Counted from the first letter of the stretch, positions 50,213 through 60,331 are shown. The stretch is DNA of 64,000 bases from an uncultured Oscillospiraceae bacterium (GCA_900540275.1 UQFO01000001.1:248001-312000), one strand, 5' to 3'. Notes: generated by a model not told the origin, from the sequence alone. Numbers and translations: made by a program.

Positions 50213-53200
50213 TTGAGTACATTTAACGACCTGTTTTCAGGCTATTTTAAAGGAAAAGAGCTGCCGCCCGTAGTGCTCGACGGCGAGGTGCGCAGTGTCA
50301 ATATCAATTCACAAAAGCGGATTATGGATATCCATACTGAATTCCCCCAGCCGGTTGGGCGCGGCGTGCTGTTCGACGCGGAGCGCGCGCTGCAAAAATC
50401 CGACCTGGCGCTTCAAATCGTACATATCCACCCAACGTTCCCGCGGGGCGCTTTTACACCGGAATATTACCCGGACCTGGTGCTCCAGCTCAAACGGCTC
50501 ATTCCAAGCCTGAACGGCACGGTCGCGGATTCTGGCTGCACGGTAAACGGCAGCGTACTGACTGTCAATTTAAAGCACGGCGGCGCCGCGATTTTAAAGA
50601 GCAAGGGCTTTGACCGGGAGCTGCAAAAGCTGATTGAAAAGGAATTCGGACAGAGCTTCCAGGTGGAGTTCGACGGCGTGCTGTCAATCGACGCCGATTC
50701 GAGCGCGTACATAGAAAAGCAGCAGAACGTGCAGGAAAAACAGCGCAGGGAAAAGGCCGTGATGGAAATAGAGGACTACGAATCCTCTATGGAAGAGGCA
50801 ATCGAAAGCAAGCAGCAGCGCAGGCAAAACGCGGCGCAGACGATTGAAATCCGCAGGGACGAATACCTATATCCGCAAATCCTGCCGCAGACGGTAAAGC
50901 CCCTTTATGGCAGCGTCATCAAGGGCAAAACCATGCCCATCAAAACGCTTGCGCCGGATACGGGCAAGGTCGTCATCTGGGGCGATATTTTCCTGATGGA
51001 TAAGCGCACCACGCGCGACGGCAGCAAAAACATTATTTCCATCGGTATTACAGACTACACCGGTTCCATGAACCTGAAAATTATAGATGAGATAAAAAAC
51101 TGCAGGGTGCTCGATTCGCTGAAAAAGGGCTCCACCATCCTTGCGCGCGGCGAGCTTGAATACGACCGGTATGATAAGGACCTCTGCGTGCGCGCGCGCA
51201 GCATCAGCACCGTTTCCAAAATACAGGTGGTAGACAACGCGCCGAAAAAGCGCGTGGAGCTGCACCTGCATACGAACATGTCCTCCATGGACGCGGTAAC
51301 CTCTGCGTCGTCGCTCATCAATCGCGCCGATAAATGGGGGCATCCGGCCATCGCGATTACCGACCACGGCGTCGCGCAGGCCTTCCCGGAGGCGATGGAT
51401 ACGATTGAAGCCATCAACCGGGACAACGAGCACATGAAGGTCATTTACGGTACGGAGGCCTATTTCATCAACGATATGATTTCCTCGCTCGAAGGAAAAC
51501 GGGATATGCCGTTCGACGGCGAGTTTGTCTGCTTCGATACCGAAACCACGGGCCTGAGCGCAAAAAAGGACAGGATGACGGAAATCGGCGCCGTAAAAAT
51601 CAAAAACGGCGAGATTACCGATACCTTCAACACGTTTGTAAACCCCGGTATGCCCATTCCGGCGAAAATCACCCAGCTTACGGGCATTACCGACGATATG
51701 GTAAAGGACGCGCCTAAGGAAGCCCGGGCGCTCAAGGATTTTTATGATTTCTGCGGCGGGGCCGACGCGGTGCTCGTTGCGCACAACGCGCCGTTCGATA
51801 TGGGCTTTATCGGCGCAGCGGCGGAGCGCTGCGGCATGGAGAACAAATTCACCTCCATCGACACGGTCGCAATCTGCCGCGCAATTTTGAAGGATATTAA
51901 AAACGTCAAGCTGGATACGGTAGCAAAATATATGCGCCTTGGGGAATTCAACCACCACAGGGCGTGCGACGACGCGGAAATGCTTTCAAAAATCTTTTTG
52001 AACCTGCTCATGCGCCTGAAGGAAGATTATGGTTTAAAGTCCGTGCAGGAGATCAATACTAAAATCAACGGCGCAGATTTCCGCAAGCTCGCCCCATACC
52101 ACCAGATTATCCTCGTCAAGAACCAGGCGGGGCTGAAAAACCTCTATAAGCTGGTTTCCATGGCGCATCTCAATTATTTTTACAAGAAACCGCGTATCCC
52201 CAAAACGGAGCTTATCAAGCACCGTGAAGGACTGCTTATCGGCAGCGCCTGCGAGGCGGGCGAGCTGTTCCGCGCGATTGTCGCGGGCAAGCCGTGGGGG
52301 GAGCTTAAGGAAATCGCCTCCTTCTACGACTATCTGGAAATCCAGCCGATTGGCAACAATATGTTCATGCTCCACAACGGCACGGTAAAATCGGTGCAGG
52401 AGCTTGAGGAGTTCAATAAAATGATTGTAAAGCTCGGCGACGAGCTTAATAAGCCGGTCGTCGCCACCTGCGACGTGCATTTTATGGACCCGCAGGACAG
52501 CGACTACCGCAAAATCCTCATGGCGGGGCAGGGCTTTACCGACGCCGACAACCAGCCGCCGCTATACCTGCGCACCACGGCGGAAATGCTGGAAGAATTT
52601 AAATATCTTGGGGAAGAGAAGGCATACGAGGTCGTCGTCGAAAATACGAATAAAATCGCCGATATGATTGAGCCGGTCCGCCCCATCCCCAAGGGCGTGT
52701 TCCCGCCGTTCATAGAGGGCGCGCAGGAACAGCTTATCGATATTACCTGGAAGCGCGCGAAGGAAAAGTACGGCGACCCGCTTCCGCAGATTGTAAAAGA
52801 CAGGCTCGACAGGGAGCTGGGCTCCATCACGAAATACGGCTTCTCCGTATTGTACATGACGGCGCAGAAGCTCGTGGCGGACAGCGAGGCGCACGGCTAC
52901 CTCGTCGGCTCGCGCGGCAGCGTCGGCTCGTCGTTCGTCGCGACGATGTCCGGCATATCGGAGGTAAACCCCCTCTGCCCGCATTATATCTGCTCCAAAT
53001 GCAAGCACAGCGAATTTATTACAGACGGCAGCTACGGTTCCGGCTTTGATCTGCCGCCGAAAGCGTGCCCTGAATGCGGTGCGGAAATGGAGCGCGACGG
53101 GCATGAAATCCCGTTCGAAACGTTTTTGGGGTTCGAGGGCGACAAAACGCCTGATATCGACTTGAATTTCAGCGGCGAGTACCAATCCTTCTCCCACCGT

Positions 53201-54580
53201 TACACGGAAGAGCTGTTCGGCAAGGATAACGTTTTCAAGGCGGGTACCATCGCAACCGTCGCCGACAAGACGGCCGTTGGCTTTGTCAAGAAGTACGCCG
53301 AGGAAAAGGGTATGATTTTAAACAAAGCCGAGGAGCTGCGTTTAGCGGAGGGCTGTACCGGAGTCAAGCGCACGACGGGCCAGCACCCGGGCGGCATGGT
53401 TGTCGTCCCGAAGGGGATGGAGGTTTACGATTTCTGCCCCGTCCAGCATCCGGCGAACGACCAGAAATCAGATAATATCACGACACACTTTGATTTCCAC
53501 TCAATTCATGATACAATATGTAAGCTCGATGAGCTCGGCCATGATGTGCCGACCATCTATCATTACCTGGAGGAATTCACGGGCGTTTCCGTTATGGAGG
53601 TATCCATGAGTGACCCGGACGTCATGTCCCTGTTTACCTCCACCAAGGCGCTCGGCGTGGAGCCCTCGGATATCGATTCCCAGACGGGAACGTTCTCCCT
53701 GCCGGAGGTCGGTACGAGCTTCGTCCGCCAGATGCTCATCGAATCCCAGCCCAAAACCTTTTCGGACCTGCTTCAGATTTCCGGATTGTCGCACGGCACG
53801 GACGTCTGGATAGGAAACGCCGCCGACTTAATCAAGAAAGGCACCTGCACAATCGCAGAGGTTATCGGTACGCGCGACAGCATCATGACATACCTGCTGC
53901 ATAAAGGGCTCGAGCCTAAGATGGCGTTTAAGATAATGGAAATTGTCCGTAAAGGCAAGGCGACAAAGCTGCTGACAGAGGAGCATATAAACGCGATGAA
54001 GGAGCATAATGTGCCGCCATGGTATATTGATTCCTGTATGAAAATCAAGTACATGTTCCCCAAAGCGCACGCGGCGGCCTACATGATTTCCACGCTCCGG
54101 CTCGGCTGGTACAAGGTGCACCGTCCGGCAGAATATTACGCTGCTTACTTTACGGTGCGCGGCGAAGGTTTTGACGCGGCGACCGTGCTTGGCGGAAAGG
54201 ATTCCGTCGTACAGAAGATGACGATGATTAAGCAGAAGGGCTATGAGGCGACCGCCAAGGACAACGCGGAATACGCCGCGCTGCAAATCATCAACGAAAT
54301 GCTCGCGCGCGGCATAGAGGTGCTGCCTATCGACATATATAAGTCGAAAGCGAAGATGTTCAGGCTTGAGGACGGAAAAATCCGCCTGCCGTTTTCTTCC
54401 ATGCCGGGCGTCGGCGACGCCGCGGCGGAAAGCCTCGAGGCTGGCGGGCAAAAGGGAGAATACCTCTCCATCGAGGATTTGCAGCTTCGTACAAAGGTAT
54501 CCAAATCAGTCATAGAAACACTGGGGGCGGTCGGCGCGCTGGAAGGGCTGCCGGAAAGCAGCCAGATGTCTCTGTTCTGA
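50213..54580 (+). CDS. polC: DNA polymerase III PolC-type
   Basis: 1,455 residues from TTG 50213, with GAGGG 8 bases upstream. The replicative polymerase of low-GC Gram-positives. Order: N-terminal domain (1-210), OB-fold (about 230-335), PHP domain starting VELHLHTNMSSMDAVTS (about 348) interrupted by the DEDD proofreading exonuclease (FDTETTG, D442/E444, to about 610), then PHP remainder, palm and fingers with SRGSVGSSFVATMSGISEV, a zinc-finger-like CSKCKH...CPECG, and TPDIDLNFSGEY; a C-terminal helix-hairpin-helix (MPGVGDAAAESLEAG) ends it. All catalytic segments look intact and the length is standard. Confidence 0.98.
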   Translation: MSTFNDLFSGYFKGKELPPVVLDGEVRSVNINSQKRIMDIHTEFPQPVGRGVLFDAERALQKSDLALQIVHIHPTFPRGAFTPEYYPDLVLQLKRLIPSLNGTVADSGCTVNGSVLTVNLKHGGAAILKSKGFDRELQKLIEKEFGQSFQVEFDGVLSIDADSSAYIEKQQNVQEKQRREKAVMEIEDYESSMEEAIESKQQRRQNAAQTIEIRRDEYLYPQILPQTVKPLYGSVIKGKTMPIKTLAPDTGKVVIWGDIFLMDKRTTRDGSKNIISIGITDYTGSMNLKIIDEIKNCRVLDSLKKGSTILARGELEYDRYDKDLCVRARSISTVSKIQVVDNAPKKRVELHLHTNMSSMDAVTSASSLINRADKWGHPAIAITDHGVAQAFPEAMDTIEAINRDNEHMKVIYGTEAYFINDMISSLEGKRDMPFDGEFVCFDTETTGLSAKKDRMTEIGAVKIKNGEITDTFNTFVNPGMPIPAKITQLTGITDDMVKDAPKEARALKDFYDFCGGADAVLVAHNAPFDMGFIGAAAERCGMENKFTSIDTVAICRAILKDIKNVKLDTVAKYMRLGEFNHHRACDDAEMLSKIFLNLLMRLKEDYGLKSVQEINTKINGADFRKLAPYHQIILVKNQAGLKNLYKLVSMAHLNYFYKKPRIPKTELIKHREGLLIGSACEAGELFRAIVAGKPWGELKEIASFYDYLEIQPIGNNMFMLHNGTVKSVQELEEFNKMIVKLGDELNKPVVATCDVHFMDPQDSDYRKILMAGQGFTDADNQPPLYLRTTAEMLEEFKYLGEEKAYEVVVENTNKIADMIEPVRPIPKGVFPPFIEGAQEQLIDITWKRAKEKYGDPLPQIVKDRLDRELGSITKYGFSVLYMTAQKLVADSEAHGYLVGSRGSVGSSFVATMSGISEVNPLCPHYICSKCKHSEFITDGSYGSGFDLPPKACPECGAEMERDGHEIPFETFLGFEGDKTPDIDLNFSGEYQSFSHRYTEELFGKDNVFKAGTIATVADKTAVGFVKKYAEEKGMILNKAEELRLAEGCTGVKRTTGQHPGGMVVVPKGMEVYDFCPVQHPANDQKSDNITTHFDFHSIHDTICKLDELGHDVPTIYHYLEEFTGVSVMEVSMSDPDVMSLFTSTKALGVEPSDIDSQTGTFSLPEVGTSFVRQMLIESQPKTFSDLLQISGLSHGTDVWIGNAADLIKKGTCTIAEVIGTRDSIMTYLLHKGLEPKMAFKIMEIVRKGKATKLLTEEHINAMKEHNVPPWYIDSCMKIKYMFPKAHAAAYMISTLRLGWYKVHRPAEYYAAYFTVRGEGFDAATVLGGKDSVVQKMTMIKQKGYEATAKDNAEYAALQIINEMLARGIEVLPIDIYKSKAKMFRLEDGKIRLPFSSMPGVGDAAAESLEAGGQKGEYLSIEDLQLRTKVSKSVIETLGAVGALEGLPESSQMSLF

Positions 54581-54621
54581 TTCACATATAAAAAGACTCC
54601 CTTTGAAAAGGAGGAAAAAGC

Positions 54622-55905
54622 TTGGAACCAAAAAAATTTAAAAGCTACCTCGGGCTTATCGCCTTCACGGTCATACTGCTGTTCGTCATGCTCAATTTCG
54701 GTGTTGTTTGGGGGCTGTTAGGGCTAGTCATCAATGTCGTCATGCCATTTTTCGTCGGCTTTATCATCGCGTACCTGATTAATATGCCGTATGTGTTTTT
54801 TGCCGACAAAGCGTACAAGGGGCTAGACAACAGGGGCAGGTTTCTCAAAAAAATGAGAAAGCCGCTGGCGCTGGTCACGGCGTATATCATTGTGTTCGGC
54901 GTAATTGCCTTTTTGGTGGTTATCCTGATTCCGCAGCTTACAGACAGCGTCAACCAGCTCGTCAAGAATTTCTCCGGGTACGCCCAGAGCTTCCAGCAGT
55001 TTTTGACCGATTTCCTGGGCAACAACTTTGGCATCAAGCTCGACAACGACAGCGACATCATGAATTTTATCAACAGCTTGGTGAAAACCGTTACGGGCGG
55101 GGAGCTCAATACCCTGCTGAAGAACCTGGCGTCCTCAATCGCGCCGAGCGTATTCGATATCACAAAGAACTTCACCACCTCTGTAATAAACCTGGGCATG
55201 GGCATCATCGTATCCGTCTATTTTATGGGCTGCAAGGATAAGCTTATTTTCCAGACGAAAAAGCTCTGCTACGCTTACCTGCCGAAAAGGATTGTACCGA
55301 AGGTCATGGAAATCGGCGATTTATCGAACAATATTTTCGGCAAATTCGTTTACGGCAAAATACTCGACTCCCTGATTATCGGTGTGCTCTGTTTCATCGT
55401 CATGTCTATCTGCGGGTTCGATTACCCGCCGCTTATCAGTGTGATTATCGGCGTGACGAACGTAATCCCCGTGTTCGGCCCGTTTATCGGCGCAATCCCC
55501 AGCATATTTATTATGCTGATGATTGACCCGATCGAAGCCGTCTGGTTCACCGTCTTTATCCTGATTCTCCAGCAGATAGACGGCAACCTGATAGGCCCCA
55601 AGATTTTAGGCAACTCCATCGGCATTTCCGGCTTCTGGATTATGGCGAGCGTTATCATAGGCGGCGGCCTGTTCGGCTTCTTTGGTATGCTGCTTGCCGT
55701 ACCGCTGTTCTCCACGTTTTATGTTTTGCTCGGCAGGGCGGTCAACCGCCGTCTTGTAAAGAACGGGCACGCGCAGGAATTTTCCGACCCGCCGAATACC
55801 GATATCATTCAGCAAAAAATGCCCAAGGACCCGCGCTTTAATAAAGACAAGAGCAGGGTCATACGAGTCAAAACGAAATTCAACTTTAATAAAAAGAAAA
55901 AATAG
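54622..55905 (+). CDS. AI-2E family transporter (TqsA/YdiK-like permease)
   Basis: 427 residues, TTG start after AAGGAGG. About eight membrane helices in the AI-2E order: two helices at the N-terminus (VILLFVMLNFGVVWGLLGL), a polar domain with PQLTDSVNQLVKNFSGYA, then NLGMGIIVSVYFMG, the conserved loop VIGVTNVIPVFGPFIGAIPS and GPKILGNSIGISGFWIMASV. A basic tail (FNKDKSRVIRVKTKFNFNKK) faces the cytoplasm. The family includes exporters of AI-2, Na+/H+ antiporters and sporulation permeases; the substrate here is unknown. A terminator separates it from the his operon. Confidence 0.88.
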   Translation: MEPKKFKSYLGLIAFTVILLFVMLNFGVVWGLLGLVINVVMPFFVGFIIAYLINMPYVFFADKAYKGLDNRGRFLKKMRKPLALVTAYIIVFGVIAFLVVILIPQLTDSVNQLVKNFSGYAQSFQQFLTDFLGNNFGIKLDNDSDIMNFINSLVKTVTGGELNTLLKNLASSIAPSVFDITKNFTTSVINLGMGIIVSVYFMGCKDKLIFQTKKLCYAYLPKRIVPKVMEIGDLSNNIFGKFVYGKILDSLIIGVLCFIVMSICGFDYPPLISVIIGVTNVIPVFGPFIGAIPSIFIMLMIDPIEAVWFTVFILILQQIDGNLIGPKILGNSIGISGFWIMASVIIGGGLFGFFGMLLAVPLFSTFYVLLGRAVNRRLVKNGHAQEFSDPPNTDIIQQKMPKDPRFNKDKSRVIRVKTKFNFNKKKK

Positions 55906-55939
55906 TGCCGGTATTTCCGGTTTTGTAGAAGATTCATAG

Positions 55940-55968
55940 AAAACAGGGCGCGCGGTGCCCTGTTTTCT
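55940..55968 (+). terminator. Intrinsic terminator before his operon
   Basis: 10-bp stem AAAACAGGGC / GCCCTGTTTT, 7-base loop, followed by CTTG; the T4 lies within the distal arm. Confidence 0.75.
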
Positions 55969-55970
55969 TG

Positions 55971-56012
55971 TTGACAAGAGGATTTTACCGTGTTATTATA
56001 TTAGCACGCTAA
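55971..56012 (+). promoter_or_regulatory. his operon promoter with candidate operator
   Basis: -35 TTGACA (55971-55976), 17-bp spacer, -10 TATTAT (55994-55999). Directly after lies the dyad TTAGC-AC-GCTAA (56001-56012), over the expected start of transcription, a good place for a repressor. About 50 bp remain before hisZ, too short for a T-box. Confidence 0.7.
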
Positions 56013-56063
56013 AGTGAGGCGGGGAGAAAAGAGCTTGCCTGCTGTAAGTTAAAGAGGGATAAT

Positions 56064-57257
56064 ATGAAGAATTATTATAAAATTACGCCGGAGGGTACAC
56101 GTGATTACTTATTTGAGGAATGTACCGCTATCAATAAGGTAAGCCGGATTATTACGGATGTGTTCCGCTCCAAGGGCTACCACGAGGCGCTGACCCCGGG
56201 GCTTGAGTTTTTTGACGCGTTTACGCGCGGCAGCAGCGGCATCCAGCAGGAAGATATGTATAAGCTCAGCGACAACAAGGGAAGGCTTTTGGTGCTGCGG
56301 CCCGATTTGACCGTCCCGATTGCGCGCATGGCGGCGACCCGCCTGCAAAAGGAAACGCGCCCCATACGGCTTTATTATAACCAAACGGTATACCGCAACA
56401 ACCCTGCGCTAACCGGGCGCAGCAACGAGGTGCGCCAGGCGGGAATTGAGCTGATAGGTGCGGGCGGAAAACGCGCCGATTTGGAGGTTATCGTCACGGC
56501 TGTCGAAGCGCTGCAGAAGATTGTGCCTGACTTCCGCATTGAGCTGGGGCACGCGGGCTTTTTCAAATCTCTCGCGCAGCAGCTTCCGGTCAGCGATATC
56601 GTGCGGGAGGAAATCCGCCTGTCTATCGAATCGAAAAACTATTCCGCGCTCGACACGATTCTGGACGGCCTGGAGCAGACGAGCACGGTTGCGGCTATCC
56701 GGCGCCTTCCGCGTTTGTTTGGAGGAGAGGAGATATTGTCCGAAGCCTCCGAGCTGTTCGAGGGTACGCAGGCACAGCAGGCGCTTTGCGATTTAAAGGA
56801 GCTTTACCACAGCCTTTCACACCTGTGTATGGGCGACCGGCTGATTATCGATTTGGGCCTTGTCCAGCGAAACGACTATTACAGCGACATGGTGTTCAGC
56901 GGCTATGTGGAGGGCAGCGGGGACGCGGTGCTCATCGGCGGCCGTTACGATAAGCTGTTCGACACGTTTGACATGCCTATGCCCGCGGCGGGCTTTGGTA
57001 TCAACGTGGACGCGCTGTCGAAAATTTTGCTTCAAAAGGGCGCGGTGGAACAAAGCAAGGCGCCCGACGTGCTCGTCCACGCGGACGATGGATACGAGAT
57101 GGAGGCAATCAGCCAATCGCGTTTCTATACCCTGAGCGGACTTACCTGCGAATACAGCGTTTATACCACGCGGGAAGAGGCGCTTTCCTACGCCAGGCAG
57201 CGCTCAATTACAAAGGTTTGCTTTGTCAACGAAGAGCATGAAACAATCGATTTATAA
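56064..57257 (+). CDS. hisZ: ATP phosphoribosyltransferase regulatory subunit
   Basis: 397 residues, class II tRNA-synthetase-like fold related to HisRS without tRNA charging. Seen: GTRDYLFEECTAINKVSRII, LTPGLEFFDAF, motif-2-like RPIRLYYNQTVYRNNPAL, RQAGIELIGAGG, and motif-3 GGRYDKLFDTFDMPMPAAGFGINV. HisZ binds the short HisG and supplies histidine feedback control. It stands first in the operon, next to short hisG. The C-terminal tail (about 325-397) is variable. Confidence 0.93.
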   Translation: MKNYYKITPEGTRDYLFEECTAINKVSRIITDVFRSKGYHEALTPGLEFFDAFTRGSSGIQQEDMYKLSDNKGRLLVLRPDLTVPIARMAATRLQKETRPIRLYYNQTVYRNNPALTGRSNEVRQAGIELIGAGGKRADLEVIVTAVEALQKIVPDFRIELGHAGFFKSLAQQLPVSDIVREEIRLSIESKNYSALDTILDGLEQTSTVAAIRRLPRLFGGEEILSEASELFEGTQAQQALCDLKELYHSLSHLCMGDRLIIDLGLVQRNDYYSDMVFSGYVEGSGDAVLIGGRYDKLFDTFDMPMPAAGFGINVDALSKILLQKGAVEQSKAPDVLVHADDGYEMEAISQSRFYTLSGLTCEYSVYTTREEALSYARQRSITKVCFVNEEHETIDL

Positions 57258-57287
57258 CATACCTGCAAAGGACGGGAGACAATCATT

Positions 57288-57926
57288 ATGAAACCACTTA
57301 GAATCGCGCTGACGAAGGGGCGTCTGGAAAAGGACACAGTCGCGCTGCTGGAGCAGCTCGGCTACGACTGCGGCGCTTTGCGCAATAAGGGGAGAAGGCT
57401 CATCCTTCCTGTTGGAAACGGCGAAATCGAGGCGGTGCTTGCAAAAGCGGCCGACGTTATTACATATGTGGAGCACGGCGTCTGCGATTTGGGCGTCGTC
57501 GGCAAGGACACGATTTTAGAAAACGGCACGGCGTTTTTTGAGCTGCTCGATTTGGGCTTTGGAAAATGCCGGTTCGCGCTCGCTGGCAAAAGGGGCTGCG
57601 ATTTCTTCTCGGGCTACAATTCCAAGACAATTGCCACCAAATACCCGAACGTCGCGCGCAATTACTTTGAAAACAAGGGCATGGACATCCGTTTCATTAA
57701 AATAGAGGGCAGTGTGGAGCTGGCGCCCCTGCTCGGGCTTTCAGACGCAATCGTCGATATTGTAGAGACAGGCTCGACGCTCAGGGAAAATGGGCTGGAG
57801 ATCATAGAAGACATTACCCCTGTATCGGCAAGGCTGATTGCAAACAACGCAAGCTTAAAGCTTAGAAAGCGCGAGATTGAAGCGCTGGTAGAGAAAATGG
57901 AACGGGCAATTACAGAAAAGGGCTGA
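57288..57926 (+). CDS. hisG: ATP phosphoribosyltransferase, short form
   Basis: 212 residues, the short form lacking the C-terminal regulatory domain, which agrees with the upstream hisZ. It condenses ATP with PRPP, the first step of histidine synthesis. Seen: IALTKGRLEKDTVALLEQLG, the HGVCDLGVVGKDTI loop, and the PRPP loop DAIVDIVETGSTLRENGL. AGGACGGGAG precedes the ATG. hisD follows after 4 bp. Confidence 0.96.
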   Translation: MKPLRIALTKGRLEKDTVALLEQLGYDCGALRNKGRRLILPVGNGEIEAVLAKAADVITYVEHGVCDLGVVGKDTILENGTAFFELLDLGFGKCRFALAGKRGCDFFSGYNSKTIATKYPNVARNYFENKGMDIRFIKIEGSVELAPLLGLSDAIVDIVETGSTLRENGLEIIEDITPVSARLIANNASLKLRKREIEALVEKMERAITEKG

Positions 57927-57930
57927 TCAA

Positions 57931-59223
57931 ATGATACCAATCGTAAAAGCAGACGGAACAGCCGAGCGGCAGTTTATAAACGAGCTCAAGGCCCGCTGCG
58001 AAAGCAACGACCGCGATGTAACGGCAGCAGTCGCCAAAATTATTGAGGATGTGCGCCAAAACGGCGATAGGGCCGTACGGGCATATACGGAAAAGTTCGA
58101 CGGCAAAGCGCCTGAGCACACCGAAATATCAAAAGATGAAATCGACACGCTCGCTGCAAAATGCAGCCCCGCTTTTTTACAGGCGGTAGAGAAGGCGTGC
58201 GTGAATATCAGGGACTTCCATCAGCGCCAGCTCCAGCAGAGCTGGCTTACAGCAAAGCCGGACGGCGTAATGATGGGGCAGAGGGTACGGGGGCTGAAAC
58301 GTGTCGGCATTTACGTGCCGGGCGGCACGGCGGCGTATCCGTCTTCCGTGCTCATGAACGCCATCCCCGCGAAGATTGCCGGCGTGGAAGAGATTGTCAT
58401 GGTTACGCCGCCGCAGAAGGACGGCAGGCCGAACCCCGACATTATGGCGGCGGCAAAGGCAGCGGGCGTAGACCGCGTATTTATGATGGGCGGCGCGCAG
58501 GCTGTCGCGGCGCTTGCTTACGGCACCGAAACCGTGCCGAAGGTCGATAAAATCGTCGGTCCCGGCAATATTTTTGTCGCAACGGCGAAAAAGCTTTTGT
58601 ACGGCACGGTAGATATCGATATGATTGCGGGGCCCAGCGAGATTTTAATCGTTGCGGACAAAACGGCAGTCCCCGCGTTTTTGGCGGCGGATTTGATGTC
58701 CCAGGCGGAGCACGACGTGCTCGCCTCCGCTATCCTGCTCACCGACTGCGAGCAGCTCGCAATTGCGGTCAGGGAAGAGCTTACAAAGCAGGTACAAAGA
58801 CTTTCCAGGAAAGAAATCATTGAAAAGTCCCTGCTCGGCTATGGCGCGGTTATCGTCTGCAAAAGCCTTGACGATGCCGTGGACTTTGCAAACGAGCTTG
58901 CTCCCGAGCACTTGGAGGTCTGCACGGAAAACCCGATGGAGTATATCGGCAGGCTCGACAACGCGGGCTCTGTATTCCTGGGGCACTATTCGCCTGAACC
59001 GCTCGGCGACTATTTTGCGGGTCCGAACCATGTGCTGCCAACCTCCGGTACCGCGCGCTTCTTCTCGCCGCTGTCGGTTGACAGCTTTATTAAAAAATCA
59101 AGCTTTATTTACTATACGGAAAGCGCGCTCAGGGAAGCGGCGCGGGATATCGTCACACTTGCGGACACGGAGGGCCTGACTGCCCATGCAAACTCCGTCA
59201 AGGTGCGTTTTGGTATGAAATAA
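57931..59223 (+). CDS. hisD: Histidinol dehydrogenase
   Basis: 430 residues. Oxidises histidinol to histidine in two NAD-dependent steps, the last of the pathway. Seen: RVGIYVPGGTAAYPSSVLMN, MGGAQAVAALAYGTETVP, KIVGPGNIFVATAKK, zinc-site AAADLMSQAEHD-like segment, NELAPEHLEV (catalytic Glu-His) and GNHVLPT-like GPNHVLPTSGTARF. Full-length, with a short spacer after hisG, so translation is likely coupled. Confidence 0.97.
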   Translation: MIPIVKADGTAERQFINELKARCESNDRDVTAAVAKIIEDVRQNGDRAVRAYTEKFDGKAPEHTEISKDEIDTLAAKCSPAFLQAVEKACVNIRDFHQRQLQQSWLTAKPDGVMMGQRVRGLKRVGIYVPGGTAAYPSSVLMNAIPAKIAGVEEIVMVTPPQKDGRPNPDIMAAAKAAGVDRVFMMGGAQAVAALAYGTETVPKVDKIVGPGNIFVATAKKLLYGTVDIDMIAGPSEILIVADKTAVPAFLAADLMSQAEHDVLASAILLTDCEQLAIAVREELTKQVQRLSRKEIIEKSLLGYGAVIVCKSLDDAVDFANELAPEHLEVCTENPMEYIGRLDNAGSVFLGHYSPEPLGDYFAGPNHVLPTSGTARFFSPLSVDSFIKKSSFIYYTESALREAARDIVTLADTEGLTAHANSVKVRFGMK

Positions 59224-59238
59224 GAAGGGCGGATTCCC

Positions 59239-60300
59239 ATGTATACACTAAATGAGAAAATCAGCGGGCTTGTACCGTATGAGCCAATTTCCGGCACGTA
59301 TAAAATCCGGCTCGATGCGAATGAATCCTGCTTTAACCTTCCGGCTGATTTGATGGAGCAGCTCCACCTTGCGCTGGATTCCCTTGATTTCAACCGTTAC
59401 CCCGACCCGAACGCGCAGGAGCTGTGCGCGGCCTTTGCGGGCTACTACGGCATTGACGCGGCCTGTGTTACGGCGGGCAACGGCTCCGACGAGCTGATTT
59501 CCATCATCATGAACGCTTTTTTAATGAAGGGCGACACGCTTGTCACGGTCGAGCCCGATTTTTCTATGTACCGTTTTTACGCATCCCTATCCGAAGTTCA
59601 CTGTATTCAGGTGCAAAAGGCCGACAGCCTTACAATCGATGTGGATGAGGTCCTCCGTACCGTGCAGAAAACGGGCGCGCGGGCCGTTATCTTTTCAAAC
59701 CCCTGTAACCCGACCTCCAAGGCGCTTTGTTTTGACGAGGTGCGAAGGCTTCTCAAGGGTACGGATGCGCTCGTTGTGCTCGACGAGGCGTACATGGATT
59801 TCTGGGAGCAGTCCCTGCTCCATGAAGTTAACGCATACGATAACCTGTTAATCCTGCGCACCGCGTCTAAGGCGGTGGGTGCCGCGGCGCTGCGGCTGGG
59901 CTTTGCGGTATCGAACCCTGTCATTACACGCGCGCTCAAGGCGGTGAAATCGCCCTATAACGTAAACGCGTTTTCCCAGGCGGCGGGCGCGGTTCTTTAC
60001 AAAAACAGGGATTATTTGTCGAATGTGAAAAAAACGATTGTATCCCTGCGAAAAGCCCTGTATAATAGCCTTGCGGGGCTTGTACAGGATTTTCCAGAGA
60101 AGCTCTCGCTTATCGACGGAAGCACAAATTTTGTGTTTGTCAAAACGCCGCTCTCTAAGGATATATTTGAATATCTCCTGCAAAACGGCATAGCCGTCCG
60201 CCTGATGGGCGGTTACCTGCGCATAACAGCCGGTACAAGGGAAGAAAACGAGACGTTTATCAAAACGCTCCGGGCATATTTTACCGGACAGGCGTTATAA
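59239..60300 (+). CDS. hisC: Histidinol-phosphate aminotransferase
   Basis: 353 residues, fold type I PLP enzyme. Converts imidazole-acetol phosphate to histidinol phosphate with glutamate. Seen: IRLDANESCFNLP, RYPDPNAQEL, GNGSDELI, FSNPCNPTSKAL, VLDEAYMDFWE, PLP lysine K211 in RTASKAVGAAALRLGFA, and the C-terminal arginine of GGYLRITAGTREEN. Length is normal. The small overlap-free spacer to hisD and hisB suggests one operon. Confidence 0.95.
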   Translation: MYTLNEKISGLVPYEPISGTYKIRLDANESCFNLPADLMEQLHLALDSLDFNRYPDPNAQELCAAFAGYYGIDAACVTAGNGSDELISIIMNAFLMKGDTLVTVEPDFSMYRFYASLSEVHCIQVQKADSLTIDVDEVLRTVQKTGARAVIFSNPCNPTSKALCFDEVRRLLKGTDALVVLDEAYMDFWEQSLLHEVNAYDNLLILRTASKAVGAAALRLGFAVSNPVITRALKAVKSPYNVNAFSQAAGAVLYKNRDYLSNVKKTIVSLRKALYNSLAGLVQDFPEKLSLIDGSTNFVFVKTPLSKDIFEYLLQNGIAVRLMGGYLRITAGTREENETFIKTLRAYFTGQAL

Positions 60301-60331
60301 ATCGATTCAAACAAGTTAAGGGGGCTTAACC

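Noticed and set aside
50867..51958. Open frame of about 363 codons on the minus strand inside polC
   Set aside because: Lies fully antisense to a well-conserved polC; low-complexity Arg/His/Val composition of a GC-rich shadow frame, no ribosome site, no domain.
56001..56012. CIRCE-like heat-shock operator at the his promoter (TTAGCAC)
   Set aside because: CIRCE needs a 9-base arm pair separated by 9 bases ending in GAGTGCTAA; only a 5-bp dyad with a 2-base centre is present.
56000..56063. T-box or other riboswitch for the his operon
   Set aside because: Leader is only about 50-60 nt, with no T-box sequence, anticodon loop or terminator/antiterminator.
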